A DNA stretch of 64,000 nucleotides from Tubiluchus corallicola (GCA_030141605.1 JAQGDQ010000168.1:374001-438000), one strand, 5' to 3'. Shown: positions 48,405 to 59,325, counted from the stretch's first letter. The notes: a model not told the origin generated them from the letters alone. Program-made: numbers and translations.

Positions 48405-48560
48405 GTGAGTATGCGGTGAGCAGTGTACATTTTCTTCTGCTGTATATGTTATAAGCATGCAGTAGTTTTATTACAAACGATGGATTTTAGTACATAGTCT
48501 ACGTACTTATTCATAAGGCGTTACATTAGATTTGTTGATTTTGTTTAATAGTGTCTGTAG
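48405..48560 (+). other. 5' UTR intron of the KYAT gene (inferred)
   Basis: Donor TTGTG|GTGAGT at 48405 and a T-rich acceptor GTGTCTGTAG ending at 48560, 31 bp before the ATG. The reading frame is open upstream to 48532 but begins with TTG and would lie inside this intron, so it is not coding. Confidence 0.5.
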
Positions 48561-48591
48561 TAGGGCCAGATCCTATTCAATTATTAGCGAA

Positions 48592-49857
48592 ATGGAATTT
48601 GAAGGGGCGCAACGACTACAACGATTACAAAGTGAATCGTCCAACGTGTGGTCAGAATACAATGCATTGACCACGAAATACCAAGCGGTCAATCTGGGGT
48701 CAGGTTCACCTGATATATTTCCTGACATAAGCATTGTGAATGCCTTGATAGATTCTGCACTTGACGTTACCAATACCGGACTTCATCAGTACACGCGAGC
48801 GAACGGGCATCCTCGTCTTGTTAAAGCAGTGGCAAAGCTGTATTCAAAATTACTTGGACGCCAGCTGGACCCAATGATTAATGTGGTCATTACCGTTGGC
48901 GCTTTCCATTCCTTGTACTGTTGTTTTCAAGCTCTGGTTAATCCCGGAGATGAAGTCATTGTCATCGAACCATTTTTCGATCCATTTCTGCGGCTGATAC
49001 GGTCAGCAGGTGGGGTTCCAGTTTTCGTCTCTCTTCGCCCTACCACCAACGACGCAATAATGACCAGTGACGACTGGAAACTGGACGAAGATCAAATAGA
49101 GAGCAAATTCAGTGTAAAGACGAAAGTGCTGGTACTCAACACGCCAAATAATCCATTGGGGAAAGTGTACACCAGAGAAGAACTGGAAATCATTGCGAGA
49201 CTTGTGAAAAAGTACAATGTCTTTGTGGTTTCAGACGAAGTCTACGAGTGGCTTACGTTTACAGACAGCGTTGCCGAGCACATACGAATAGCAGCCCTAC
49301 CTGGCATGTGGGAGAGAACCATTTCCATCAGCAGTTCAGGGAAAACTTTTCATGTGACTGGTTGGAGAACTGGGTGGTCCATAGGACCACAACACTTACT
49401 AAAGCATGTGATGATAGCACAACACATTTCCACGACTAGTTGCCCGACATTGATACAGGAGGCCGTTGCTGTATGTCTTGAACGAGAATTGGACAGAAGT
49501 GAAAAAACACAGGACAGACTGTTCTCAGCTTTTCTTCCAGAATTACAAGCTAAGAGGGACAAACTTTTCAAGAGCATAAGTGAAACGGGGATGCTTCCTG
49601 TTATGCCGCATGGTAGTTATTTTATGATTGCCGATATCTCTAAGCTGAATGTGGTCCAAGAGGGCAACGAAGAAACGAAGGACCGCGCATTTACCAAATG
49701 GTTGATTAAACACAAAAAACTCTCCGCTATACCACTGACAACATTCTTTTCCCCTGGAATGAAACACGTTGCAGAGAATTACATTCGCTTTTGTTTTATG
49801 AGAGAAGATGAAACACTCGATAAAGCTATAGATATCTTAAACAAACTGCGATTCTAA
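48592..49857 (+). CDS. KYAT: Kynurenine--oxoglutarate aminotransferase / cysteine-S-conjugate beta-lyase, single coding exon
   Basis: Pyridoxal-phosphate enzyme of the fold-type I aminotransferase family. KYAT1/KYAT3 transaminate kynurenine to kynurenic acid, act on glutamine and aromatic amino acids, and cleave cysteine S-conjugates. The 421-aa product matches KYAT length (human KYAT1 is 422). It shows the substrate and cofactor motifs in order: NLGSGSPD near the N-terminus, QYTRANGHPRL, NTPNNPLGKV (Asn187 to PLP), SDEVYEW (Asp215, Tyr218), SSGKTFHVTGW (Schiff-base Lys251) and YIRFCF (carboxylate-binding Arg399). No frameshift or stop interrupts it, so it is probably functional. The ATG at 48592 is preceded by an inferred 5' UTR intron; no mitochondrial presequence remains with this start. 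A KYAT coding region without introns is unusual for animals, so a retrocopy origin or local intron loss is likely. KYAT1 and KYAT3 cannot be told apart by eye. Confidence 0.95.
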   Translation: MEFEGAQRLQRLQSESSNVWSEYNALTTKYQAVNLGSGSPDIFPDISIVNALIDSALDVTNTGLHQYTRANGHPRLVKAVAKLYSKLLGRQLDPMINVVITVGAFHSLYCCFQALVNPGDEVIVIEPFFDPFLRLIRSAGGVPVFVSLRPTTNDAIMTSDDWKLDEDQIESKFSVKTKVLVLNTPNNPLGKVYTREELEIIARLVKKYNVFVVSDEVYEWLTFTDSVAEHIRIAALPGMWERTISISSSGKTFHVTGWRTGWSIGPQHLLKHVMIAQHISTTSCPTLIQEAVAVCLERELDRSEKTQDRLFSAFLPELQAKRDKLFKSISETGMLPVMPHGSYFMIADISKLNVVQEGNEETKDRAFTKWLIKHKKLSAIPLTTFFSPGMKHVAENYIRFCFMREDETLDKAIDILNKLRF

Positions 49858-50763
49858 ACTGTGTATATTTTTAAGAATGAATTTAAATATACATAAAATA
49901 GCAATGGTTGATTGTACGTATCGAGTCTTTTTATAAGACACATGTACACATTTGTAGTTTTCTACCAAAGCAGAATGGGTTTTCTCAAAAGCAAAGCATA
50001 ATTTACTTAAAATATGATTACATTATCTTTAATATTTAATGTAGGATTTATAACACCATGTACTCTGCAAACAGCCACCGTACATCCAGTCCAAATCATG
50101 CTGGCAAGAAATATTCCCATTATTATTCTTATTTATTAAATATCAGTGGATTCAAATTAAAGTTTTAATAGCCCGTATAAAAACTGAACCTAGGCCTACA
50201 ACGTACAGTGAGGACAAAAGCGCTTTTTACAGCCCCGATAACACTATTACAGCAGTACCTTTGAGCCTTTGTAAGTAGAGTCGAAATCGTATTCTATACA
50301 AAGGCATTAGTCAGTCTGATAAACGCACGAAAGCAATTCAAAATTAGAAAGTCTGAAAAATTTTGCCCCATTCTTGGGTCACGAACACAGAACTTCTGCT
50401 TTCCGGGCAGCTAATTCACTTACCGGTTCAAAGAAGAGTGAAATTAGCTTGTCCCAGACAACCTCTCACCTTCCCAGATACCTAACATATCTACTTAGCA
50501 AAGCTACAGTTTATGGCTCGAGGCCTCTACAAGATCAATGAAGTGGGACTTTCCCGCAGCGTCACAGTAAGAGACTCTGGTTACGACTATTTTCATCTTA
50601 CAAGGGGCACTATAGTCTCCACTAATTACTTTGACTTATTACGAAAAACGAGTTCTTTTGAGAACGTGAGCGATTTACAGGCTTTGGTTTTCAACTTGGG
50701 GGTTTTTCATTAAAGCTTAATTGGCATTCAAAAATTAGTTCTCCTGCCATTGTAAACGCATTG
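49858..50763. other. KYAT 3' flank
   Basis: No clean AATAAA was found soon after the stop. A tRNA-derived SINE-like segment lies at about 50371-50455 (listed). The short frame 50513-50713 plus is unassigned. Confidence 0.45.
50371..50455 (-). mobile_element. tRNA-derived SINE-like fragment
   Basis: On the minus strand, TTAGCTGCCCGGAAAGCAGA resembles the A-box/anticodon region, and GTTCTGTGTTCGTGACCC resembles a degenerate B box, in tRNA-derived SINE heads. The end pairing is too poor for a functional tRNA. Confidence 0.35.
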
Positions 50764-51636
50764 TAAACGAAGAAAAAGATGCTGTTGTTACTGGCTCAAC
50801 TAATGGGATTGGATACAGCATTGCTCGTCGACTAGCACAAAATGTGCCGGTGTTATAATCTGTAGCCGATCAAAAGAGCACGCAAACAAATCTGTAAAAA
50901 CTCTACTAGACGAAGGGCTGCATGTCAATGGAACCGTGTACCACTCTCCCCACATTCTTATTGTTTTACAGCTTTTTTCAATGTATATTTTGATGAATGT
51001 AAAATAAAATAATTAAATGAAATGTTTTTGAGAAGAACGATTTGAAACCATTGATTGTTCGAACGAAGGAAATATTTGGAGGCATAGACATTTTCGTCTC
51101 AAATGTTGGAGGAATTGCGCGAGAGGTTCCGGGCACGTCCAGTCCGATAATGGAGACAACAGAGGAAGGTTGGGATACCATGTGTTAGTGGAACTGGAGT
51201 CGGGGGTTTTCATAGCTGAAGAAGATGCTGCCAACATGGAAGCTGGAGGTGGTGGCAGTATCTTTTGTCATCGCTGGTACAGCGGCATATCTTGCTTGCT
51301 GCGGTTGCGAACGCTTCCCTGGAATTCGCTTGCTGTGGGTGACGAAGTCTGCCACTCTAGGGTCGTTTCAAACGATGGAACCTCAGTGTGCTGAGAAGGG
51401 GATTCGAGTAAATGCAGTCACATCCGGGCTGGTTCGTACCACTTTGGCAGACAAAATACTACGCATTCTGCCACAATCATTTGACAGTTATGTGAATAAA
51501 TGACCAATGTCCAATGAAACGTATGGGTGAACAAGAGGAGACAGTAGGAATGATTTCGTTTCTCTGTTCGTGCGATGCTAGTTATATAACTGGACAAACT
51601 GCGACAATATGTGGCGGCTTCTCTACTAGACCGTAA
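50764..51636 (+). pseudogene. Short-chain dehydrogenase/reductase pseudogene (DHRS4-like)
   Basis: Classical SDR sequence in broken pieces. The Rossmann cofactor motif TGSTNGIG and ARRLAQ are intact near 50790-50840. A frameshift follows, then VIICSRSKEHA and LHVNGTV in the next frame. After about 70 unaligned bases come GGIDIFVSNVGG, SPIMETTEEGWDTM and a stop. The sequence continues in another phase with KGIRVNAVTSGLVRT and, in a third, MKRMGEQEETVGMISFLCS and SYITGQTATICGG up to a TAA at 51636. The order and the ending closely resemble DHRS4 (NADPH-dependent carbonyl reductase of peroxisomes). The YxxxK catalytic tyrosine is replaced (LWVTK). The right-hand 600 bp run without introns, which suggests a processed copy. 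It is on the same strand as KYAT, 0.9 kb away, with no sign of a functional link. Confidence 0.86.
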
Positions 51637-52531
51637 CAATATTTTAATTGCCAGTGGAAGTACTGCAGAAGATGGGATCACGTAAATTATGGATATCCTT
51701 AACTCTCGCCAGTGCAATGCTGACTCTTTTCATTCAAATTCTTGGGTAGCATACCCAAATTCAGAATCTGCTGAAGGAATATAAAATGGCAACCTCACAT
51801 TTCTTGTTATAGGCAGTCAAGTTTTTGTGTAAATCTGTGTAAACAAGTCTAGCAGATAAAAAATGGGTCAGCTTTTATTTCTTGATTATTGAAATGACTT
51901 GTCTTTGACTGAGTTTTAAAAAACAGTGTTGATATGAAACTATTACTCGACAAAAACAAAAGCCCCAGCGGCATTATAATTTATAAAATTAAGGAATGTT
52001 TTTTGAACTTTTCAATTGAGACGCCCTCTATTTGCAAACCTGGGGAGCCTAGAAGAAAGAAATTAGTGTTATCATAAAGTATCATTAAAGTTCGTAAATA
52101 AACTATCGAAGTAATAATCTGCCAGTAATCAAATCAATGAGGTTTTAAGAAAAAGGATTAATGGGAAAATGTCGCGATTTTTCATATAAATAATCAAATT
52201 CCCATTCTGCCTTCAGAGCAAATAGAAACACAAGAACCTCCATATCAGTAAACACTGGACTGCTATTATGATTCACAAGCCATGCACAGTATGAATTCCC
52301 AAAAAAGAATGCACAGGCCTTGAAAACGCTTAAACAGTACAGTTGCAGATATGGGTACTTAAATTTTAAGAACCCCAGAAACAAATTCAAAAAATTAAGC
52401 GAAATTTTAACAAAATCGTGTACATGTGATATTTGTTCTTATATGTGCGCTAAATATAATACACGTACACACGCACGCACGCACGCACACACACACAGAC
52501 ACACGCACTCACACACACACAGACACACGCA

Positions 52532-52566
<35 letters not shown>

Positions 52567-52800
52567 CAGTCTTTACTATTCCATAATAGTATAACACAAA
52601 CCAACTCTTGGTAACTCTGACAACCCCGACTATGTGGAATGGAGACAATCCTTGCATGTTACGAAATATTAACAATTAGATCGATCCTTTTTAGATTGCC
52701 TTATGGAAGTTAAATGTCTGAAAAAAATACTAATAATTGTTTAAGAAATGTAGCCAATAAACTGGCTATTTAATTTTTCTAAAAATTCTATTCGGTTTTT
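51637..52800. other. Intergenic, AT-rich, with a CA microsatellite
   Basis: No gene recognised. The only structured element is the CA/GC array at 52468-52565. Confidence 0.55.
52468..52565. repeat. (CA)n / (GCAC)n microsatellite
   Basis: CACG steps, then CA dinucleotides with two nearly identical CAGACACACGCACT interruptions, then about 17 pure CA units. Confidence 0.95.
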
Positions 52801-52810
52801 GCATAAGTTT

Positions 52811-53798
52811 CTCCCAGTATTTATTTTGCCTATATATAAACAACATATCCAGTGTATTAAAACACTCACAAATAACGCAATACGCTGATGACACTACAAT
52901 CTACATAGCCCATGAAAATGTCCAAACTGCAAAAAATTATTTAGAAGAAGATATAAAAAATATAAATATGGCATTTAGTCATTACAAGCTAAAAATGAAT
53001 AATGACAAAACAGAATTCATGATACTGTCACCCTCATTAAATACTAATGATGCATCATCAACCACTTTGACAATAGATAATGCTGTAATCAAACAAACTA
53101 ACAATGTTAAATTCCTGGGCATACAAGTAGACAATAATCTTTCATGGGATGATCACTTTAATAACATATACACAAAAATGGCATCTAGCACATCATATCT
53201 CCGACAAGTTAAAGGGCAACTAACAAAGGAAACTAAAACACTAATATATAAAACTTTAGTTCTACCACACTTCTTATATGGATGTACGCTACTTCAAAAA
53301 ACCAAAAGAGAAAATTACTTAAAATTAAATCTCCTTCAAAACCATGCGTTGAGATTGATAGCTGGGTACTCATACAAACACAAGGCAGGTAGACAAAAAT
53401 TCAAAGCTTCAACAACTAACCTGAGAAAAACTTTAAAATTCCCAATCATTGAAGCACACAAAGAATATTTTACTCTGCTTTTTATATTTAAATACATTAA
53501 CAACATCAGCAAACCATTCCAAAATAACAGATTTACCTTTTTTCCAAATCCTATCATTAATTCCAGAACATGCAATCTAAAACAAATTAGGACAAATACC
53601 CACTATGGAACGAACTCTGTAATCAAACAAGCAATTTTACTTTGGAATTCTCTACCATTACAGGTTAAACAAATCAAGTCCCTATCAGCGTTTAAAACAA
53701 AATTAAAATCACTAATATTAACCAGATATGAAATACCATCACACCAGTACGACAACATACACACTAATTCCGAATTCATATACCCACGGCCATATTAA
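52811..53798 (+). pseudogene. LINE reverse transcriptase, 5'-truncated C-terminal part
   Basis: The frame is open from about 52811. It reads YLFCLYINNI and then QYADDTTIY, the catalytic YADD box of non-LTR reverse transcriptase. HYKLKMNNDKTEFM and VKFLGIQVDNNLSW follow, then RQVKGQL and the terminal WNSLPLQV...SLSAFKTKLKSL block, stopping at 53798. This domain order fits Jockey/CR1/L2-related LINEs. Everything upstream of the YADD region (endonuclease and early RT) is missing, as expected from incomplete reverse transcription. The remaining frame is intact, so the insertion is fairly young. The first ATG in this frame (52968) lies after the YADD box and is not a real start. Confidence 0.9.
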
Positions 53799-54028
53799 TT
53801 AAATCATAGTTTGTTTTTTTTTATATTTTTTTGTGTATAGTTGTAAATATGTTTGATTTTATTCATCATTACTGCACAGTAGTTTAGATTGCACTGACGC
53901 ATTTGCCTTCAGCAGTGTAAGTTTTTATTAACTAACACTGATTGATTATCTCTATAAAGTTTTTATCAGTGATTATCAATGTTTTTAATGGCAAATAAAG
54001 ATTATTATATATATATATATATATATTT
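52811..54028 (+). mobile_element. 5'-truncated non-LTR retrotransposon with TA-repeat tail
   Basis: The element comprises the RT fragment, a 3' UTR of about 200 bp with runs of T, the 3' end GGCAAATAAAGATTATT and a (TA)n tail at about 54006-54028. A microsatellite tail instead of poly(A) is typical of CR1/L2-like elements. Confidence 0.82.
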
Positions 54029-54111
54029 TAACATTTGTGCCCTTTTTTGATGGTACAAACCTGTGTTAATTAACTTTTGATACCAAAATTAAAAGACACG
54101 GTGAAAAGGTT

Positions 54112-54190
54112 GGGCTAGAACCTGGATTTGATCCAGGTACCTTCTGCTTATAAGGTAAATGCCTTAGACTACAAGGCCACCATAGTGCCC
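54112..54190 (-). pseudogene. tRNA-like sequence, anticodon-loop TAT (tRNA-Ile(UAU)-like), decayed
   Basis: On the minus strand, the T arm is perfect (CCTGG-ATCAAAT-CCAGG). The D arm pairs five bases (GCCTT-GTAGTCT-AAGGC), and CTTATAA forms a seven-base loop with anticodon TAT over an imperfect stem. The acceptor stem pairs only four bases (GGGC/GCCC) and there are about four extra bases before the D arm. A TTTT run follows four bases beyond the 3' end. This is best read as a tRNA pseudogene or SINE head, not a working tRNA. Confidence 0.45.
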
Positions 54191-55850
54191 TGTGGTCAAG
54201 GCAGACCAGGGTTCATCTTTTTTTAGCTGGCCCACCAAATTCACCATTTTCAATGTTAGATTGGCTCCCTCAAACTAGAATGATTCTAACTTAGATTATA
54301 TTTTTATGCTTTTATTGATGTTGAGAGAATTTTTCTTGGAGAGTATTATTAATGATGGTACAAACCCATTGGTCTTCCACTTTTTTATTCACCACAGTAT
54401 TTAGCAATATACTGTGGATAAAGGTGATCTGTGAAAGTTGTGACATGTGGAATTGTTAACGCTTTCACTTCCTGGACATCACACACTAAATTTTGATTTA
54501 AAGGTACTATTCCAGTGGTGAGCGAAGGTAATGGATTGGGAGGGACCTCACAAGTGCAATAATCTAGGGCCTCTACTCGTCCAAATCCGGCCCAGTGTTG
54601 GTGTCCGACTTGTGGAAATTATCTGTAAAAGTAATAATCGTGTCTGTTTTTCATACATCTAGAGGAGAACAGCATCAGCCGATAGACAGTAATAGCCCGG
54701 TTTTGAATGGCTTTCAAAGAACTCTCTGCTATTTTTTGCAAAACTTCTTCTGCTCTTGAAGAACTGTGTTCTGTTTTTGAATGCTCTCTACTGTTTTGAA
54801 GAATCCTCTGCTGTTTTTGTGGAGCTCGCTACTGCTTTTGAACAATCATCTACTGTTTCTGAAAAGGTATGTGCTATTTTTGAAGAATCGTCTGCTGTTT
54901 ATGAAGAACCCTCTGCTGTTTATGACAGCTCCCTGTTATTTTTGAAGAATCCTCTGATGTTTCTGAAAAACTCTTTACTACTCTTGGAGAACCCTCTGCC
55001 GCTTTTTGGAAACTCTCTGCTGTTCTTCACCAATCTTCCGCTATTTTTGCACAAACAAGAATCTTGTACTCCTTTCTAGACAGAATTGCATGAATTAAAA
55101 CACTGAGTAAAAGTTGGTGTACTACCCCAAATATGTTGTTCACGGAAATCCCTGAAACGTGTGTAAAATGTTCTGATATGTTGCGTAATGAATTTATGAG
55201 TATTTTGCTACATTTACTAACTAGGATTTACAAAAATGCTATAGTGGCAGACGAAACCGTCCAGAAGCGGACTTCCCGGTGGTTACCCACCCAGTTCCAC
55301 TGGCCAGACTTAAGAGTTCCTGAACCTCTCGTAGCCAAGCGTGTACCGTAACAGCTCGCCACAGGGCTAAAAAATAGCTGTGGTCAGCGATCTGAGCACC
55401 TTGATCGTATCCAAGTGGGATTTTCTGTTTATAGGTCAAGGACAAAATGCAAACTGCCATGCGAATCATGATAACTCTAGGTCCCAGGTAAGCATTTGTT
55501 AAACAAATATTTTGCTGAGCCATATACATGCAGCAAAGTGCGTATGTTGCTTAACCAAGTGTTGACTACGCCAACTCGAGCGGTAACGTAGAGTAATTAG
55601 TAACAGTAACTTTATTTTGTTGTTGAGTAATATAAAATCATTTCCTACAGATTTGTTAAAGGTAAGTAGTTGTGATGTTATAAGCTATAACATTTTCTCA
55701 TTCGGTCTTAAAAGACAACCTTGCAGGTTTTCCTAAGAAAAGCCGAAAATTACTAATATCTGGTAGTAATAATTCGGGAAATATAATATAGAGGATTAAG
55801 TGGAACGTTTTGCAACACTGATAAACAGTTACCGTTTTCTATGCTAATGA
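54191..55850. other. Intergenic between LINE and METTL27, with 21-bp minisatellite
   Basis: No gene recognised. It contains the minisatellite at 54715-55080. The minus-strand frame 55239-55529 is unassigned. Confidence 0.5.
54715..55080 (+). repeat. 21-bp minisatellite with seven-residue coding period
   Basis: About 16 diverged units of CTCTGCTGTTTTTGAAGAAT. Because the unit is 21 bp, one frame (54756-55079) stays open and reads repeats of SAVYEEP/SSAVFE type. There is no upstream exon or hydrophobic pattern to support translation. Confidence 0.85.
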
Positions 55851-55853
55851 ATG

Positions 55854-55903
55854 GCGCATGCGTGACTGCTAAATATACAGTGAGCGCCTGCAAAGGCAGG
55901 TAA
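55854..55903 (+). promoter_or_regulatory. Possible METTL27 promoter / first exon (NRF1-like site)
   Basis: GCGCATGCGT at 55854-55863 is one base from the NRF1 consensus. Downstream, GCAAAGGCAG|GTAATA could be the donor of a noncoding first exon, which would splice to the acceptor at 56346. This rests on motif evidence only. Confidence 0.3.
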
Positions 55904-56375
55904 TAGACTTGGTATTTTCGAGTTCTGCCTAGTTTTTAACAGACTTGCAATTTAAATTGAAAATTATTAATATTCATTCGTTATACGACTTTTTGCCTGC
56001 TTTTTACTTGCCTGCTAGAATTTAGTGCATCACTGTTGGAAAGTGGTAGAATATGCAAGTGCATGTACGCTCAAGGTTCAAAACTTCTAGATTTTTTAAA
56101 TTTCTTTTGCCATTGCTTAATGCCGCCGTGCAATTGGAGTTGACATATTTTACTGTCTAAGTGTCAAAACCTTTAGTTCCGGATTTATTTCTCTTAGCCC
56201 TTGTTGCTGTTCACAAGTTAACTATCCACTTACGTCACATTTCATATGCATCACAGTACATTGTCAACTTAAAATAAGTATAGCCTCAAACAATTTTAAC
56301 ATGTCAGTTATTGTATCAATTTGTTCAACATTGGTTTCCCTTGCAGGGCAGACTGAGACGCTGCATTTATTGAAA

Positions 56376-59325
56376 ATGACTGAAGAAACAAGATCACCTG
56401 AATATCAAGAAACTTTCCAAAAATGGGAAAACCTTATACTGGATTGTACCGAATCCACTGAAGTTAAATATGACAAGAATGCGGACGAATATGATAAGGT
56501 ATACCGTTTCGCAAAGCTGATTGTAGATTGCTATTGATGTTCCTTGACGTCTGCAGTTGCTGAATGAATTGTGTAAACAGTGGTGTTTGATCTCTACTAT
56601 CGTTTTCAAGTCGCTATAAAAAGTACAAGATATGTGTGAAAGCCAAAGCAGGTTTTTTTATAGTACACATTTAGAAGTAAATGACTACCTGTCCATACGA
56701 TCATTATCATCAAAAAAAATATTATTACTGTCTGGTTTTCTAAAACTCATTCTTTATCTACGTCTAACTAGCCTGAAAATTGAGAAAACTTTAATGTGCT
56801 ACTGCTAGCTGCCTTGTTGGATTACTGCATGTATAAGCATTTGTATTTATTAAAATTTAACCCTCTTGAGCATAAACATCACAGCCAACGTTTCAAGCTA
56901 TTTAATGCCTTTCAGGCCAGTAAAGACAGTGGACCTTTTCGCCCTTTTTCAGGATATGGAGATACTAGAATGGAAAGGACCGGCACTGGCAGCAGATCGT
57001 TTTGAAAAGCATTTTCCACAGCAAAATGATGTCAGGATTCTAGACATTGGGGCAGGTTCTGGGCTTGTTGCAGAACATGTGAGTTTAGTAACTGTTTTGC
57101 CTACAATCTACATCTTAGCTTTAGTCAAGTTATCAAAAATGAGTGTGTGAATTTCAATCACTCGTTTTAGAATAAAAATTATTTAATCTAGCACATCAGG
57201 TATAGTATCTCATAATTAGGTCTACTTTTTTAAAGTTAAGGAAAAAGGGTTACACCAATATGGATGCGCTTGATGTATCACAAGGTATGCTGAATAAAGC
57301 AAAAGAAAAGGGTCTATACCACAAGTACATCTGTACCATGTTTGGTTCTGAGAGAATACCAGATATTAAGACAGGTAAGACGTGAAAAAATACGTTACAC
57401 ATGTCGTCAACTTATAGGGAGAAGAAAGAGTAACATATGTCTTAATTTGTAATTTTGAGCACTTCTACTTCCATCTCATTCTTCACACATGCAAATTAAA
57501 TTACTTTTCCAACAGCAACTTCTGTAACTATTTGCCAAACAATACCATGGTTAAGAACTGGATAAAAAAGCAAGACCTTATTTTCTATTTTATTTGCAAA
57601 AATAAAGGTAGGCTTTTATTTTGTGTATTTTTGGTGACTTTTTGCAGACGATTATGATGCTATCATCTGCGTTGGAGCCATTGGATGTCATCATTTACCA
57701 GCTGACTGTCTTCTTGAAATGATTAGAATAGTAAAGCCAGGTAAATAAACTACTTTTCTTTACTTGTGATAAGCAAACGTGTCACTAAAAGATATAGCCT
57801 TGTGAAAACTGAAATAATTATTTAATTTTATTTTATAAAAATTATGTGCAATACAAAAGCCAAAATACATAAAATACACTATACAAGTCATACAGATATA
57901 AGTATAATGCAATACAGAATTAAAAATGAAAACATGAAAAGGACATCATTACCTAGGCTAAGCGAGAAATATGACATTAATACAAATTTACCCGTTAATT
58001 ACGTCCAATGTTTATTATGCATAATGTGTAAAGATATTCATGTCCATATAAAGCTTTAAATAAGTTTTATTTTATTGTGATGTCGTCTATGATAACAAGG
58101 ATTCATAATTTACTACATGTATTAACTAAAAAAATTATAAAAAAAGAAAAGATAGAAGTAAAATGAAACACTTAACAAGAGTTTATAGCTGACACTTGCG
58201 CGTTGAGTCGAAATGCAAACCAAAGGATTAAACCAAAAATTACTGAATCACTACTGACTTAATGACAGCAACCAAGGAAAGAAAACAAAATGAAACCGAA
58301 GCCGAACATGGCCCAGAACGCACTGCCCTCGAGTTTACGAGAACAGGTTACACGCGCGAGAAAATTGGCCTAGAAAACTGAGCTCTAATTGGCCGAGGCA
58401 ATTTTACACTCAGTACACTACATTTTCATGAAGCCCGTGGTCTCCGAGACGGTTTAATCCTGCGACTCACCACATTATCTTATCTTATCTTATCTTATCT
58501 TATCTTATCTTATCTTATCTTATCTTATCTTATCTTATCTTATCTTATCTTATCTTATCTTATCTTATCTTATCTTATCTTATCTTATCTTATCTTATCT
58601 TATCTTATCTTATCTTATCTTATCTTATCTTATCTTATCTTATCTTATCTTATCTTATCTTATCTTATCTTATCTTATCTTATCTTATCTTATCTTATCT
58701 TATCTTATCTTATCTTATCTTATCTTATCTTATCTTATCTTATCTTATAGGGTCAAAACAAATTTATTTGCATCCATATCGAAAGGTAATGTCATTGCAT
58801 CAACTCCTAATATACTCATTTCTAAGTAAGTTATTCTGAATTCCACTGAATCTCAGAAATCCTCTCATTCAAAATGATATTTAAATTCGCTATTGAAAAT
58901 CAGCCGCACGATACATACTGTTCATGTAAACAGTTTACCACAAGTGTCCTTAGAAACAAAACTTCCATTAATACTACAGGTTTTATCCAACTGATAGGCT
59001 TATTGTGAACTATGAAACTACTGAAATTAAGTATAAGTTGGTTGTATTACACACAGATGCATTTGTTTAATGCCCAGAAATCGAATAAGAACAGTTGTAA
59101 AGTATTTTCTTTGATTTGACAGGTGGCATCATTTTAATACTTTACTTCAGCGACCTGGAAAGGGACAACTTGGAAGCTCTCCCAGTTTTACAAGAAAAGC
59201 TTGTCAGGGCAGGTGTGTTGGAGGTGTTGAGTGATGAACGAATTGCTAACGTCTATCCCAAAGAAACAGGAATTTTGACTGTTTACAACGTGAAAGCATC
59301 TGAAATGAAGCCAGACCAAGTGTAA
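56376..59325 (+). CDS. METTL27: METTL27-like SAM-dependent methyltransferase (5 coding exons)
   Basis: Class I methyltransferase of the METTL27 (WBSCR27) type; the methyl acceptor is not established for the family. Coding exons are 56376-56498, 56953-57078, 57236-57374, 57648-57740 and 59123-59325 (phases 0, 0, 1, 1). All introns are GT-AG. The product is 227 aa, near the usual length of about 245. Motif I, the SAM-binding glycine loop LDIGAGSG, is at 71-78. The acidic residue that binds SAM ribose lies in ALDVSQGML (Asp96). YDAIICVGAIGCHHL is the motif-IV region, followed by RIVKPGG. KYDKNADEYDK near the N-terminus corresponds to YDRWAPDYDQ of human METTL27, and KEKGLYHKY to QARGLYQRL. The ATG at 56376 follows an acceptor (TTGCAG) at 56346, so at least one noncoding exon lies upstream. 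Intron 4 holds the TTATC array. A competing frame at 56866-57150 reads across the true acceptor (CCCTTTTTCAG, 56952) and starts in intron. Confidence 0.88.
57741..59122 (+). other. METTL27 intron 4 carrying a retroposon-like tail
   Basis: A 1.38-kb intron, the longest in the gene. It contains the TTATC array and, on the minus strand, the sequence GCAAATAAATTTGTTTTGAC immediately before it. This suggests a minus-strand retroposon whose 3' tail seeded the array. Confidence 0.7.
58475..58748. repeat. (TTATC)n array, about 55 perfect copies
   Basis: 274 bp of TTATC pentanucleotide with no interruption visible. Such purity implies recent expansion or gene-conversion-like homogenisation. Each unit supplies a GATA core on the minus strand. 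Confidence 0.98.

Noticed and set aside
48532-48591. 20-residue N-terminal extension of KYAT resembling a mitochondrial presequence
   Set aside because: The frame opens with TTG and a good 3' splice acceptor lies within it at 48560. The ATG at 48592 gives the family length.
56866-57150. Methyltransferase frame beginning upstream of 56953
   Set aside because: It runs through the CCCTTTTTCAG acceptor. Alignment to the family (YDK then DMEILEW) places the exon start at 56953.
58475-58748. CRISPR-like regular array
   Set aside because: A 5-bp microsatellite with no spacers, in a spliced eukaryotic gene.
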